Shown piece by piece: positions 43,990-54,059 of a stretch of 64,000 bases of DNA. The first letter of the stretch is position 1; each line of letters opens with the position of its first letter. The DNA lies in the NCBI GenBank assembly GCA_022414725.1, contig CM039464.1:37164609-37228608 (forward strand). Reading direction: 5' to 3'. This stretch comes from Microglena sp. YARC. Lineage: Eukaryota; Chlorophyta; Chlorophyceae; Chlamydomonadales; Chlamydomonadaceae. Under the pieces are notes generated by a model, which had not been told where the DNA came from, did no database searches, and saw only the letters and a list, made by a program, of their open reading frames with translations. The position numbers and the translations under genes were made by a program.

Positions 43990-46900
43990 ATGGCCTCGCA
44001 ATTCTCCGCAGATCGCGTCGCTGAGCTGAAAGAAGCCTTTCAGCTATTTAGCAAGTCCGGAGATGGTGAGCTTCGCTTCCTGTAGTTGCATTAGATCTTG
44101 TGTCTCAATTGTATTGCAAAACAACCCGAATGGCTGAAATGATAGCTTTCTCCTTGCGACCCGGGGATATAGATCGCCTTAGGGAAGCTACACGCACCGC
44201 TTCTTCGCCTCTAACAACAAAATTGGACTAACAGCTGTAATTTGCCACCTGAGATTTTATTGTCGCCGTTCATGTCCAACCGGCTCTGAATATTCAGAAA
44301 ATGTTTCAAGCCAGCGCCTCGATTCCCAAATATGTCCCCAACCCTCCTAGCTTAATGTTAATGCATTCCCACCGCCTTCCTTGCTGACAAGCGGGTGGCA
44401 TTTTCCTATTGACCCCATCCTTGTTCCCACGAGCTTGCATAGCTCGCTTGCTTTTTCTTTCCACCTCGCCCTTTGCTAAACTCGCACTTCCACCACTCCC
44501 CGCAGGCTCCATTCTAGCAAAGGACTTGGGAACAGTGATGCGAGCTGTAGGCAAGAGCCCTACCGAGGCCCAGATCAAGACCATCGTGGCCGAGGTAGGT
44601 TAGAGTCTTGATAGAAGCTTCTTGTCTATCTTTGCTTCCTTGCTTTCTGGGCTATTAAGCTTCGTATCCATCTCAGCTTCGTTCCCATGAGCGGTATGAC
44701 CACCCAATCCTTCCTAACCCTCCTCACCGGCTCTCCTCTACCCAGATCGACCCCGAGGGCCGTGGCTCATTGGACTTCAATGGTGAGATCAGGTTCTGGA
44801 GGCTAGGGCATTGATTACTGGTGTGTGTGCGTGTGTGTGTGTGAGGGGGGGGGGGGGGGGGGGGGGGGGGGTATTGGCAGGGTATTGCAGGGATATTGGG
44901 GATGAGGCAAATTAAGTTTGGTGTGGAGTGGTGGGGCATGCAATTGTTCTGTTGAGTATTCAGAGGATTGGATTGGGGGTCAAAGATCACAGAAATGTTG
45001 GATGTGAAGTGGATGACGAAGTAAGGATTCCATGCATTGATTAACCTAGAGTAGGGAGCTGCTCACCAAGAAATTATACCGAACGGTCAACACTACTGAA
45101 ACAAGTAAAATCCCGCTGCACAGCGTCCGGGGGGGTCTCCCTACTATTCTTTAGTTCGTACGCAAATATACTCTCCTTCCTAATATCTGAACACAGCAAA
45201 AAATATATTTTGGCAGAGCCAAATGGGAGGACTTGTCCGTAGGTTGGCTGACAACACAGTCAAACTATGGCAACCCATGCCACAAATGCATGAAAGCCAC
45301 AAGCACGTTACGTGCATGCATGGCCTCAAGCATGTCCACTCAGGCACGCAGCTGGCTTATATGCATATTTTGGCACACAGGACCACTACATGCATTTTCA
45401 GGATCTATCATACTCTACCAGTGCACCTAAATGAACATCTAATTATGGTTGGGATCCTGGTAGCGATTTGGGTAGGTGGCCCGAAGAGCCGCCCTGCCTG
45501 GCTGGCCCGGGGGGAGGGGGGGGGGGGCGGGGGGGTCAGATCTGATCATCTGTCTATTCAGGTGCATGTGGCATGCATTTGCGCAGACAACCATCCCACG
45601 CATGGAAGCATGAATAAATAGGGTTGAGTCGACACGTAAACGTATAATATACGTCGATACGTATAAATACGCTGTATATTTTCTCGAATCAATGTTGCAT
45701 ACGTTTTATAACATATATTCTGTACTTTGTGAAGTACAGCACGCAGCCCGGCACTTCACTTTCTTGGTTTTCATTCAATTTTGATTTATATAATAGGTCA
45801 ATAGCTCATGGGAAAACTATTGACCTCCTCTATCACAATATGCAATACAATTAAACTTGCACATTTGTGTACAAATTTGGCCTAAAGTTTGATTTAGATA
45901 GCCAGGATGTCACACACATCCGAGCGTCAGCTAGCCTTCCATTCCAGAAGCTATGCTCCTTCGTGGGCTTGAAGGATTGATGGTGCAAGCCTAGTGCAAT
46001 GTGGAGATGGACAATATTGCAATACAGTTATGTACTTAAATTAGTTTCCCCCAATCCCGGGCTAATCCAGTTATATAATAGAACAACAGGCATTTAATGA
46101 TTCCCTTAGATCGGCACCGCGCTCCTTGGTCGGCGCGCTTTCTGTTCGGGATTTCTTTTTCTGTGAGTTGAACAATCTGAACTTGCCAGATATTTTTTCT
46201 GTGAGTTGATTTGTGATGCCACTGAAATTAGGAACGCGGCAATACCTTCAAACCCATGTAAAAGTATTTTCTCCAGAAGCGCAAAAATATTTCATACGTT
46301 TATATGCAAACGTTATACGACTTAGACAATCACAAATATACGTTTGCTTCCCAACCCTATAAATAAATGAATACGCAGAACAAGCATGCCAGCATAGATG
46401 GTATTAAGGGAGCCCTGGCGGTAGAGAACGGGCTGCTACTTTACCTGGACAGTGCTACCATGGCGTTTGACAGCGACCGTCAGCATTGTAGCGCACCGAA
46501 GGGATTAGAACCCAGCACCTTCTTTGGTCCAGCAAAATGATAAACCATTGAACCATTCACCTAGCCGGGATCACTGTCATAAAATGTATGCTCATACGGG
46601 CTCATATATCAAACTTATTTTTAAACTGTTTATTTAGAGTAAAAAGGTAGGAGTTAGAGCCCCGTTGCTGGAGGACAGCGGGTGGTTTCTTGAGTCCGAC
46701 TTCAGGGCGGTCTTGTTTCACTGCTCCGACATGAGCCCCTTGTAATCTTTCTTTCTCTCTTTCTAAAAAGATGTAGAAAGATCACAAGGGGCTCGTGAAC
46801 ATGGCAGCAACATAGTGCCGTCATACTTGTTGACGCAAGAAACCCCCCGCTATCTTCCGGCAGCAGGTCTCAAACTCTCAACGTCGAAGCCATAGTGTCG

Positions 46901-49900
46901 GGGGCCGTACCATAGAAAGATCACAAGAGGCTCTTGAACCTAGCAGCAACATAATGCTGCTCATATTTCTGGATGCGAGAAACCCCCGCTATCTTGAAGC
47001 AGCGGGTGTCAAACTCCCAACGTTATAGCCATTGCATCGGGGGCCGGACGATAGAAAGATCACAAGGGGCTCTTGAACCTAGCAGCAACATAATGCTGCT
47101 CATATTTCTGGACGCGAGAAACCCCCGCTATCTTCAAGCAGCGGGTCTTGAATTTCCAAGGTCAAAGCCGTTGCATCGGGGGCCGCACTATAGAAAGATC
47201 ACAAGGGGCTCTTGAACCAGGCAGCAACATAATGCTGCTCATATTGGTAGACGCAAGAAACCCCCGCTATCTTCAAGCAGCGGGTCTCCAACTCCCGCTT
47301 CGAAGTCGTTGCGTCGGAGGCTGGGCCATTAATCAACCCTGCCCAGCCTAGGGTGAATGAAATACAAATATGTGTGTAATCTATGCATTTGGACCATGGT
47401 GGTAGCTCAATAATAACAGGTTTAATATGTCATATCTTGAACCTATACGAAAAATTAAACAGTACAAATACCATACCAAAAACCTGAAGTACAAAACTGG
47501 TATTATCAGTAAAAAAAATACTTTTCAACTGATTGCCTTCTGCAGAGTTTCTGATTGCCATGGGTCCTTTACGAACAATTAAACAATAAAAATACCATAC
47601 TACCGCAGAAATGTTAGGGTTCCCGAATAATTATCGTTTTTGCCCCCCCCCCACCCCCCACCCCCCCGCAAACCTGCATTCGCGATGCGAAAATAATATT
47701 TTTGCCGCCCGCGGTACGATTAAAAAATGGGGTCGGCCTCAGATCAGCACCAGCACCCAGGAACTAGAATTGGGGCAGTACTGCCTGATTGCCAATACAT
47801 ATTTCAAGGGGTTCCTCCTCCCGCTTCGCAACTCTTCGCTCCCATCGTCTGAAATTGTTGCTCCTGCTCCGCCTTCAACATGGAGGCCGAAGTTGACACG
47901 TCTGATCTTGTAATAGTCGAATCTGACACTCCTGATCTCGAAATAGCCGGTGAGAAAAGCCCCGATGTTCAAGTAGTGAAGATCGTGAATGTGTTGAAGG
48001 ACTCGGATGGCAATCAGAAGATTCAAGGCAGTAGTGGCTCGAACCCCTCTCGAGGAACATGAGGAAGATGATGATTGCCTGCCCCTGGGACAACTTGTGC
48101 GCGCCATGCGAGATGCAACAACTCCACCTCCACCGCAAGATCTTTTTGTGAATGAGGGCGCTGAGTTCACTCGCCTTGACGAGGAAGAAATGTAAGCTCA
48201 GGCCAATCTGGATGCCATGTTAGCAGAGGAGTTGGCTGATCTGGCTGCTTCCATGATGGGGGACATTGATAATGCATCGCTGTTGGCTAGGACGTTGAGG
48301 AAGAAGGGCAGGAAGGCCGCAGCTAAGGCTAAGCCAACTGGACCCAAGAAAGGGGCAGGCCTAGAAAAGAGCCTAGAGCTGATGATGATGAGGGGGCAAA
48401 GAAGAGCATCAAGGGGAAGAAGTTGAAGAAGAAGAAGAAACAGATCTGATGATCTGATTAGAGAAGGCAGAGCTAGGGCTACAAATTTATTTTTCCATAG
48501 CAAATTGTTTTCTCACAATCTGAGGTAGTGGGTGTGATGGACAAATACCGGTAGATGATACCGGTAGTGATGTCGGTATGATAGTAAAAGACGGTACCAT
48601 ATGTAAAGGAATACAATGACTTGGCAGTTCTTCTGTCATTTAATACATGCCTCCATTATTCCCAATGTTTGCCCCGGGATGTAGCTTCAAAATCCCCCCC
48701 CCCCCCCCCCGGGAATGATATAAAAACTCTTGGCCCCCCCCCCCCCCCCCCCCCCGGGAAGTAAAAAATAAATTACAGTCTCCGGACCCCCGGGAACCCT
48801 AAGCTCCAGTACGGTATAATCCAAAAGCACAAGACTGGTATTATCAGTAAAAATAATATTCAACTGATTGCCTTCCGCAGAGTTTCTGGTTGCCATGGGT
48901 GAAGACATCCCCATGTTTGGCAGCGAGGAGGAGTTGGTAGCTACCTGGAAGGTGTATGACTCAGATAAATTCAACTGATAACAAGTAAAAATAATATTCA
49001 ACTGATTGCCTCCCGCAGAGTTTCTGGTTGCCATGAGTAAAGACATCCCCATGTTTGGCAGCTAGAAGGATTTGGTAGCTGCCTGGAAGGTGTATGGCTC
49101 AGACAAATTCAACTGATAATCAGTAAAAATAATATTCAACTGATTGCCTCCCGCAGAGTTTCTGGTTGCCATGGGTCCTTTACAAGCAATTTAACAATAC
49201 AAATACCATACTATAATCCAAGAGGACAAGACTGGTATTATAAGTAAAAATAATATTCAAATGATTGCCTCCCGCAGAGTTTCTGGTAGCCATGGGTAAA
49301 GACATCCCCATGTTTGACAGCGAGAAGGATTTGGTAGCTGCCTGGAAGGTGTTTGACTCAGACAACAAGGGCTTTGTCACCACCTCCCAGTTGCGACATG
49401 TCTTGGCCAGCATTGGGGAGAAGCTTAGCCCTGAGGTGAGGGGTGTGTGGGGTGCTTGATTGATCAATGCCATTGCTGATGTCCTAGCTATTGGAGTGTT
49501 GTTGTTGCCCTGAGGTGGTGGGTGTGGGTGTGGGGTGCTTGATTAAGCAATGCCATTGTTGATGTCCTAGCTATTGGGGTGTTGTTCTTGCCCTGAGGTG
49601 GCGGGTGTGGGTAGAGGTTGCTTGATTGAGCAATGCCATTGTTGATGTCCTAGCTATTGGGGTGTTGTGGTTGCTTTGAAGTGAGTGGTCTGTAGGGTGC
49701 TTGATTGATCAATGTCATTGCTGATGTCCTAGCTATTGGAGTGGTGCTGTTGCCCTGAGGTGAGGGGTGCTCGATTGAGCGATGTCATTGTTGATGTCCT
49801 AGCTATTGGAGTGTTGTGGTTGCCCTGAGGTTAGTGGCGTGGGTGAGGGGTGCTTGATTGAGCAATGTCATTGTTGATGTCCTAGCTATTGGAGTGTTGT

Positions 49901-51628
49901 GGTTGCCCTGAGGTTAGTGGCGTGGGTGAGGGGTGCTTGATTGAGCAATGTCATTGTTGATGTCCTAGCTATTGGAGTGTTGTGGTTGCCCTGAGGTTAG
50001 TGGCGTGGGTGAGGGGTGCTTGATTGAGCAATGTCATTGTTGATGTCCTAGCTATTGGAGTGTTGTGGTTGCCCTGAGGTTAGTGGCGTGGGTGAGGGGT
50101 GCTTGATTGAGCAATGTCATTGTTGATGTCCATGAGCTATTGGAGTGTTGTGGTTGCCCTGAGGTTAGTGGCGTGGGTGAGGGGTGCTTGATTGAGCAAT
50201 GTCATTGTTGATGTCCTAGCTATTGGAGTGTTGTGGTTGCCTGAGGTTAGTGGCGTGGGTGAGGGGTGCTTGATTGAGCAATGTCATTGTTGATGTCCTA
50301 GCTATTGGAGTGTTGTGGTTGCCCTGAGGTTAGTGGCGTGGGTGAGGGGTGCTTGATTGAGCAATGTCATTGTTGATGTCCTAGCTATTGGAGTGTTGTG
50401 GTTGCCCTGAGGTTAGTGGCGTGGGTGAGGGGTGCTTGATTGAGCAATGTCATTGTTGATGTCCTAGCTATTGGAGTGTTGTGGTTGCCCTGAGGTTAGT
50501 GGCGTGGGTGAGGGGTGCTTGATTGAGCAATGTCATTGTTGATGTCCTAGCTATTGGAGTGTTGTGGTTGCCCTGAGGTTAGTGGCGTGGGTGAGGGGTG
50601 CTTGATTGAGCAATGTCATTGTTGATGTCCTAGCTATTGGAGTGTTGTGGTTGCCCTGAGGTTAGTGGCGTGGGTGAGGGGTGCTTGATTGAGCGATGTC
50701 ATTGTTGATGTCCTAGCTATTGGAGTGTTGTGGTTGCCCTGAGGTTAGTGGCGTGGGTGAGGGGTGCTTGATTGAGCTGAATGTCTTGATTTGTTTTGAT
50801 GTCCTAGCTATTGGAGTGTTGTGGTTGCCCTGAGCTTTTCCATCTGAAATGTGTCTGTCCAATGTAGTGCTAGAGCTTTTCTTCCATCTGAAATTTGTCC
50901 GGGCATATTGCCAGAGATTGTCCATCTGAAATATGTTCGGACATAGTGCCAGGATGTGTTCATCTGAAATGTGTCCGGACGTAGTGCCAGAGCTTGTCTT
51001 CCATCAGAAATGTGTCCATCTGAAATATGTTCGGACATAGTGCCAGGATGTGTTCATCTGAAATGTGTCCGGACATAGTGCCAGAGCTTGTCTTCCATCA
51101 GAAATGTGTCCATCTGAAATATGTTCGGACATAGTGTCTGGATGTGTTCATCTGAAATGTGTCCGGACATAGTGCCAGAGCTTGTCTTCCATCTGAAATG
51201 TGTCCATCTGAAATTTGTTTGGACATAGTGTCAGGATGTGTTCATCTGAAATGTGTCCGGGCATAGTGCCAGAGGTTGTCTTCCATCTGAAATATGTCCA
51301 TCTGAAATATGTTCGGACAGAGTGCCAGAGCTTGTCCTCCATCTGATAATGTGTCTGCCTGACGTGGAGCTAGAGCTTGTCTTCCATCTGAAGTGTGTAC
51401 GGACACAGTGCCAGAGCGTGTCCATCTGATATGTGTCCAACATAGTGCCAGAGCGTGTCTTCCACCTGAAATGTGTATGTCTGACGTAGTGCCAGAGGTT
51501 GTCTTCCATCTGAAATGTGTATGTCTTGGTGCGCGCAGGAGTTGGAGGACTTGTGCAAAGAGAGCGACCCTAACAACACTGGCAAGATTGAGCGTGATGA
51601 GTTCATCAGGATGATGCAGGCTAAGTAG
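43990..51628 (+). CDS. Calmodulin-like EF-hand protein, five exons
   Basis: Exons 43990-44065, 44506-44594, 44746-44782, 49278-49435 and 51539-51628 join in frame to 149 codons plus stop, exactly calmodulin length. All introns are GT-AG. Loops sit at residues 21-32, 57-68, 94-105 and 130-141. Loop 1 has Ser at positions 1 and 3 and Asp at 12; loop 2 has Arg at 5; loop 3 has Lys at 5 and Gln at 12; only loop 4 (DPNNTGKIERDE) could plausibly bind calcium. The protein therefore looks like a calmodulin-fold light chain rather than a four-site sensor; flagellar or myosin light chains are possible. Intron 3 is 4,495 bases and full of insertions and decoy copies of exon 4. Confidence 0.88.
45619..46359. 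mobile_element. hAT-like element in calmodulin-like intron 3
   Basis: Ends are TAGGGTTGAG and CCCAACCCTA, matching for eight bases as inverted repeats. Flanks TGAATAAA (45611-45618) and TAAATAAA (46360-46367) agree at 7 of 8 positions. The interior holds palindromic ACGTATAATATACGT-like words and no long frame. Non-autonomous. Confidence 0.6.
46400..46575 (-). mobile_element. tRNA-derived SINE, copy 1
   Basis: On the minus strand an A-box-like TGGTTCAATGG lies about 45 bases before a B-box-like GGTTCTAATCC. The body then reads CGCCATGGTAGCACTGTCCA and GGCTCCCTTAATACC. Head and body align with the plus-strand copy at 52583-52770. The body is not part of any tRNA, so this is a SINE rather than a tRNA gene. 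It lies in intron 3 of the calmodulin-like gene. Confidence 0.7.
46640..47335. repeat. Dispersed repeat R3: one plus copy and four tandem inverted copies
   Basis: 46640-46745 matches 843-962 in the plus orientation. From 46778 four units of about 138 bases run in the opposite orientation, each with AGATCACAAGGGGCTC, GCAGCAACATAATGCTGCTC, GAAACCCCCGCTATCTT and GCAGCGGGT. The facing orientations form a large potential hairpin. Confidence 0.7.
47603..48814. mobile_element. 1.2-kb insertion inside a decoy-array unit
   Basis: Neighbouring array units read ATACCATAC directly into TATAATCCAA. Here the two halves are separated by 1.2 kb, with TA at both junctions (47601-47602 and 48815-48816). Perfect 12-base inverted repeats TTAGGGTTCCCG / CGGGAACCCTAA lie just inside the ends (47614-47625 and 48791-48802). 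This is empty-site evidence for a mobile insertion. It carries the broken reading frame at 47880-48449 and three poly-C runs. Superfamily unknown; TA duplication would suit Tc1/mariner, the TAGGG word would suit hAT. Confidence 0.65.
47880..48449 (+). pseudogene. Broken intronless reading frame carried by the insertion
   Basis: Starts MEAEVDTSDLVIVESDTPDL after a gene-like leader. A shift near 48040 moves to a frame with EEHEEDDDCLPLGQLVRAMR and DEEEM then a TAA. The next stretch reads MLAEELADLAASMMGDIDNA and a lysine-rich tail whose likely end is KGKKLKKKKKQI at 48449, in yet another frame. Codon-like structure in pieces with three frames indicates a decayed gene or captured gene fragment. 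I do not recognise the family. No introns or poly-A tract are seen. Confidence 0.5.
49436..50835 (+). repeat. Donor-edge array of calmodulin-like exon 4
   Basis: About seventeen copies of an 83-base unit start with CCTGAG/GTTAGTGG or CCTGAG/GTGAGG, matching the last bases of exon 4 (AGCCCTGAG) and its donor. The rest of the unit is GGGTGCTTGATTGAGCAATG and GATGTCCTAGCTATTGG. Units from 49830 on are almost identical, so amplification is recent. Many offer intact 5' splice-site sequences. Confidence 0.92.
50836..51538 (+). repeat. Tandem array before calmodulin-like exon 5
   Basis: Degenerate units with CCATCTGAAATGTGTCCGGA and CATAGTGCCAGAGCTTGTCTT run up to the acceptor GGTGCGCGCAG. Here the unit is intronic and does not include exon 5 bases, unlike the exon 4 arrays. 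Confidence 0.85.
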
Positions 51629-51905
51629 GGAGTGTCGGCATGGCTTTTATTTTTGGCTACGAGGAGCAGCTTGTAGGCAGCTGCTCTGGCTTGCAAACCA
51701 GTCAAACCTAAAGCAACGCAGTGCATCTGGAAGCTGATAAAATCAGCTTTCCTTCACTCTTAGAAATTGGGGTATTGGCTGAGTTATCAGGATGATGCAG
51801 GCTAAGTAGTGAGTGTCGGCATAGCTTTTATTTTCGGCTACGAGGAGCAGCTTGTAGGCAGCTCCTCTGGCTTGCCAATTAGTCAAACCTAGAGCAACGC
51901 TGGGT
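51607..51905 (+). repeat. Tandem duplication of the calmodulin-like gene's 3' end
   Basis: The last coding bases, stop codon and about 90 bases of 3' UTR (ATCAGGATGATGCAGGCTAA onward) at 51607-51720 are repeated at 51786-51901 with about ten differences. The repeated UTR includes GGCTACGAGGAGCAGCTTGT, an arm of the foldback family seen at 55608. Confidence 0.85.
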
Positions 51906-52582
51906 AGGTGATTGGTTGATACGCTGAATATATCGTCTGATTTGCTTTTTCTTGCTCCACATATGGTTCATGGTCATGGTTGCAGCACCAATGGATAGGC
52001 CTTTTAAAGCTGTATGCACCTTACCTTGACCCCTCTAATTATTCTTGTGGGATGATATAATTGCCTCCAAGTGGGTTCTTGAGCCAGGGGGGGGTGTAGG
52101 CTGCTCAGCCAACTGAACGATTTTTAGGCATGGGGTTGCATGGTGTCTGGTGATTTAGTTTTGCCCCATTCCTCGCTTGGCAACGATTTTTTATCCAGCC
52201 CATCTCTGTTCATGGACGGGATTGAATTTGTACATGATTTTACAGCTAGCCTGGGCAGACTATGTAACCCAAATAACACACTCTGTGAACATGTAAGACA
52301 AGCAAATTGAGGTTTTGCCAACTTTTTTTCCCCCTCACCCCCCACCCCCTCGGATTATCAGCAAGAAACTAAGCGGGATAAAGGCAGCTTCCAATTGCAC
52401 TGGGCTGGTTTATATATGTTAAATTGGTACCGGCCAACCAGGGGAGCTGACTAGCAGCTGCTGTGCGAAGCCAAGACCAGTTTACTCTAGGTGGCTGGCA
52501 TCTTCACTGTACTTGCTTGCACCACACTCCCTGTCAACGAATGTAGTTACATAGGAATGTAATCAATGTGTTAGCCTCTTTA

Positions 52583-52770
52583 GCGATTACAATGGTCTAA
52601 TGGTAGACCAGATTGCTAAGGAACGAAGAGTCGGGGGTTCGACTCCCCCTTCGGGCGCTCTTGGCGTGGCAGGTCGTCGTCAACTGCGATGGTAGCTTGT
52701 CCAGTTGAGGTAGGAGACCGCTCCCTACCCGCGTACGACGGTCTCCCTTGACACCACGCCCCACCAGGCG
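52583..52770 (+). mobile_element. tRNA-derived SINE, copy 2
   Basis: A perfect pol III A box TGGTCTAATGG (52593-52603) and a perfect B box GGTTCGACTCC (52636-52646) lie 43 bases apart. The D-arm and T-arm can fold, but no matching acceptor or anticodon stem forms. Downstream the body (GCGATGGTAGCTTGTCCAGT, ACGGTCTCCCTTGACACCAC) aligns with the minus-strand copy at 46400-46575. The intact boxes suggest it may still be transcribed. Confidence 0.75.
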
Positions 52771-52924
52771 TTATCATTACCTTTTTATGTTTACTTGTTG
52801 GATTTGATTGTTACGGTACATGGTTATTCATCCAACTCCTGGATGCTCACCGTCTTCCAATACCAAGTCCCCCCCTGCGATACCTACGGAAAACAGGGAG
52901 CTTATTTAGCTGATAAGACTGTTT

Positions 52925-53090
52925 AAAAATGTGTCCAGGTTCCAGGTCGAGGTGTTTCATTATGCGTCTGGGTGGTTTCTCCGGTTTGTACTACCATTCG
53001 CCAGAGATAGAGAATGGGGGTGGGGGGGGGGGGGGCGGGAGGACATTAATTTGCATCATCGGATCATGTTACTACGTGAAGACAGTCGTG
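52925..53090 (+). repeat. Dispersed repeat R1, uninterrupted copy
   Basis: Matches 115-165 and 366-455 (GCGTCTGGGTGG, then CGCCAGAGATAGAGA, poly-G, ATTTGCATCATCGGATCATG) without the MITE found at 167-355. It serves as an empty-site relative. Confidence 0.65.
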
Positions 53091-53239
53091 CGAATATGCG
53101 ATGGAGGAGTTTGAGACCCCACCCCAGCACCAGTCTTCCAAGGGTTACACATTCCCTCCGTAACAAGTCATATTTGTATCCATCTGATTGTATTATGACC
53201 TCAATAGTGTGGTGAAGTAACGTTTACACTACCCCCGTT

Positions 53240-53559
53240 CAGGGTAGTGCAGGACGCAGCGTCCTGCGTCGCAGGACGCAACATGGGGAGGGTCCGTTGC
53301 GTCGCAGACGCAACATGGGAGGGTTCGTTGCGTCCCAGACGCAGGTTCAGGATGGCGGTTGCGTCTCACCCATCAGTTGATTGGCCCGCCACCACTCCAT
53401 TGCCGTGGACAACGGGTCCAGTTGATAGTAGGACACAGCCTAAACTCTTGACTGTGTCTTAGGACGCAACATACCAGATTGGGTGCGGTCCAGGATGCAA
53501 CCTACTGAATTAGGGTGCGTCTCAGGACGCAACCCCTGGGGTCCGTTTGAAGTACCCTG
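53240..53559. mobile_element. hAT-like element with GACGCAAC repeats
   Basis: The 320-base element starts CAGGGTAGTGCAGG and ends GAAGTACCCTG. A perfect 8-base target duplication CCCCCGTT flanks it (53232-53239 and 53560-53567). Its interior has many inverted GTTGCGTC/GACGCAAC words, as in 3248-3440. Non-coding. Confidence 0.85.
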
Positions 53560-53675
53560 CCCCCGTTGACTCCACCTGCATAGACGAGGCTGATAGACTA
53601 TGTAATACTTTTAATTCATACTGTGGAGTATGGACGTGTGCTTCAGGGGGTTCTCCAGCATAACATATAGCGGTG

Positions 53676-53795
53676 AACTTGAACCTGAACTTGGTTACGT
53701 AGATTCAGCCAGCAATTTGGCTGCTCGCCGTCTTCGTTAGTAAAAACAAATGTAAACGCGAACAAATGATTTTTTCCTTTTCCATTTTTGTATAT
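53676..53795 (+). repeat. Dispersed repeat R2, single arm
   Basis: GAACTTGGTTACGTAGATTC, CAGCCAGCAATTTGGCTG and CTCGCCGTCTTC match the left arm of the foldback element at 1690-2073. No right arm is seen nearby. Confidence 0.6.
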
Positions 53796-53888
53796 AGCGG
53801 TGATGGCCAACAGGCATCATACGAGGCCATTGAGCCAAACTCATTACAATCGTTGATGGTGCCTCAGTAGCAACCCCATTGTTACAGT

Positions 53889-54051
53889 TAGGGAACGGCA
53901 AATCATATGATGTTGACCAAATACGAGTATGATATCATATGATATCATACACAGATCATATGATTTGATGCCCCAGGCCAAAGTTATCTAGTCAAACCGC
54001 CGGCATCATATGATATCACATGATGACATTATATCATATTGCCGATCCCTA
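53889..54051. mobile_element. hAT-like MITE with ATCATATGAT palindromes
   Basis: The 163-base element has ends TAGGGAACGGCAA and TTGCCGATCCCTA, inverted repeats matching at 12 of 13 positions. Flanks GTTACAGT (53881-53888) and GTTATAGT (54052-54059) match at 7 of 8. The interior repeats the palindrome ATCATATGAT/GATATCATATGATATC. Confidence 0.8.
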
Positions 54052-54059
54052 GTTATAGT

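Larger units (their letters stand above)
47540..49277 (+). repeat. Acceptor-edge array (decoy copies) of calmodulin-like exon 4
   Basis: Copies of intron 3's end plus the exon 4 start (GATTGCCTCCCGCAG then AGTTTCTGGTTGCCATG) begin at 47546, 48881, 49019 and 49157, before the real exon at 49278. Spacing is 138, 138 and 121 bases for the last intervals. The 48881 copy extends about 30 codons (EFLVAMGEDIPMFGSEEEL) to a stop. The 49019 copy has an in-frame TAG after FGS. Using any copy in place of exon 4 would truncate the protein. Confidence 0.9.

Noticed and set aside
52583..52660. A tRNA gene
   Set aside because: A and B boxes are perfect, but the acceptor and anticodon stems do not pair and the body matches another dispersed copy, so it is a SINE head.
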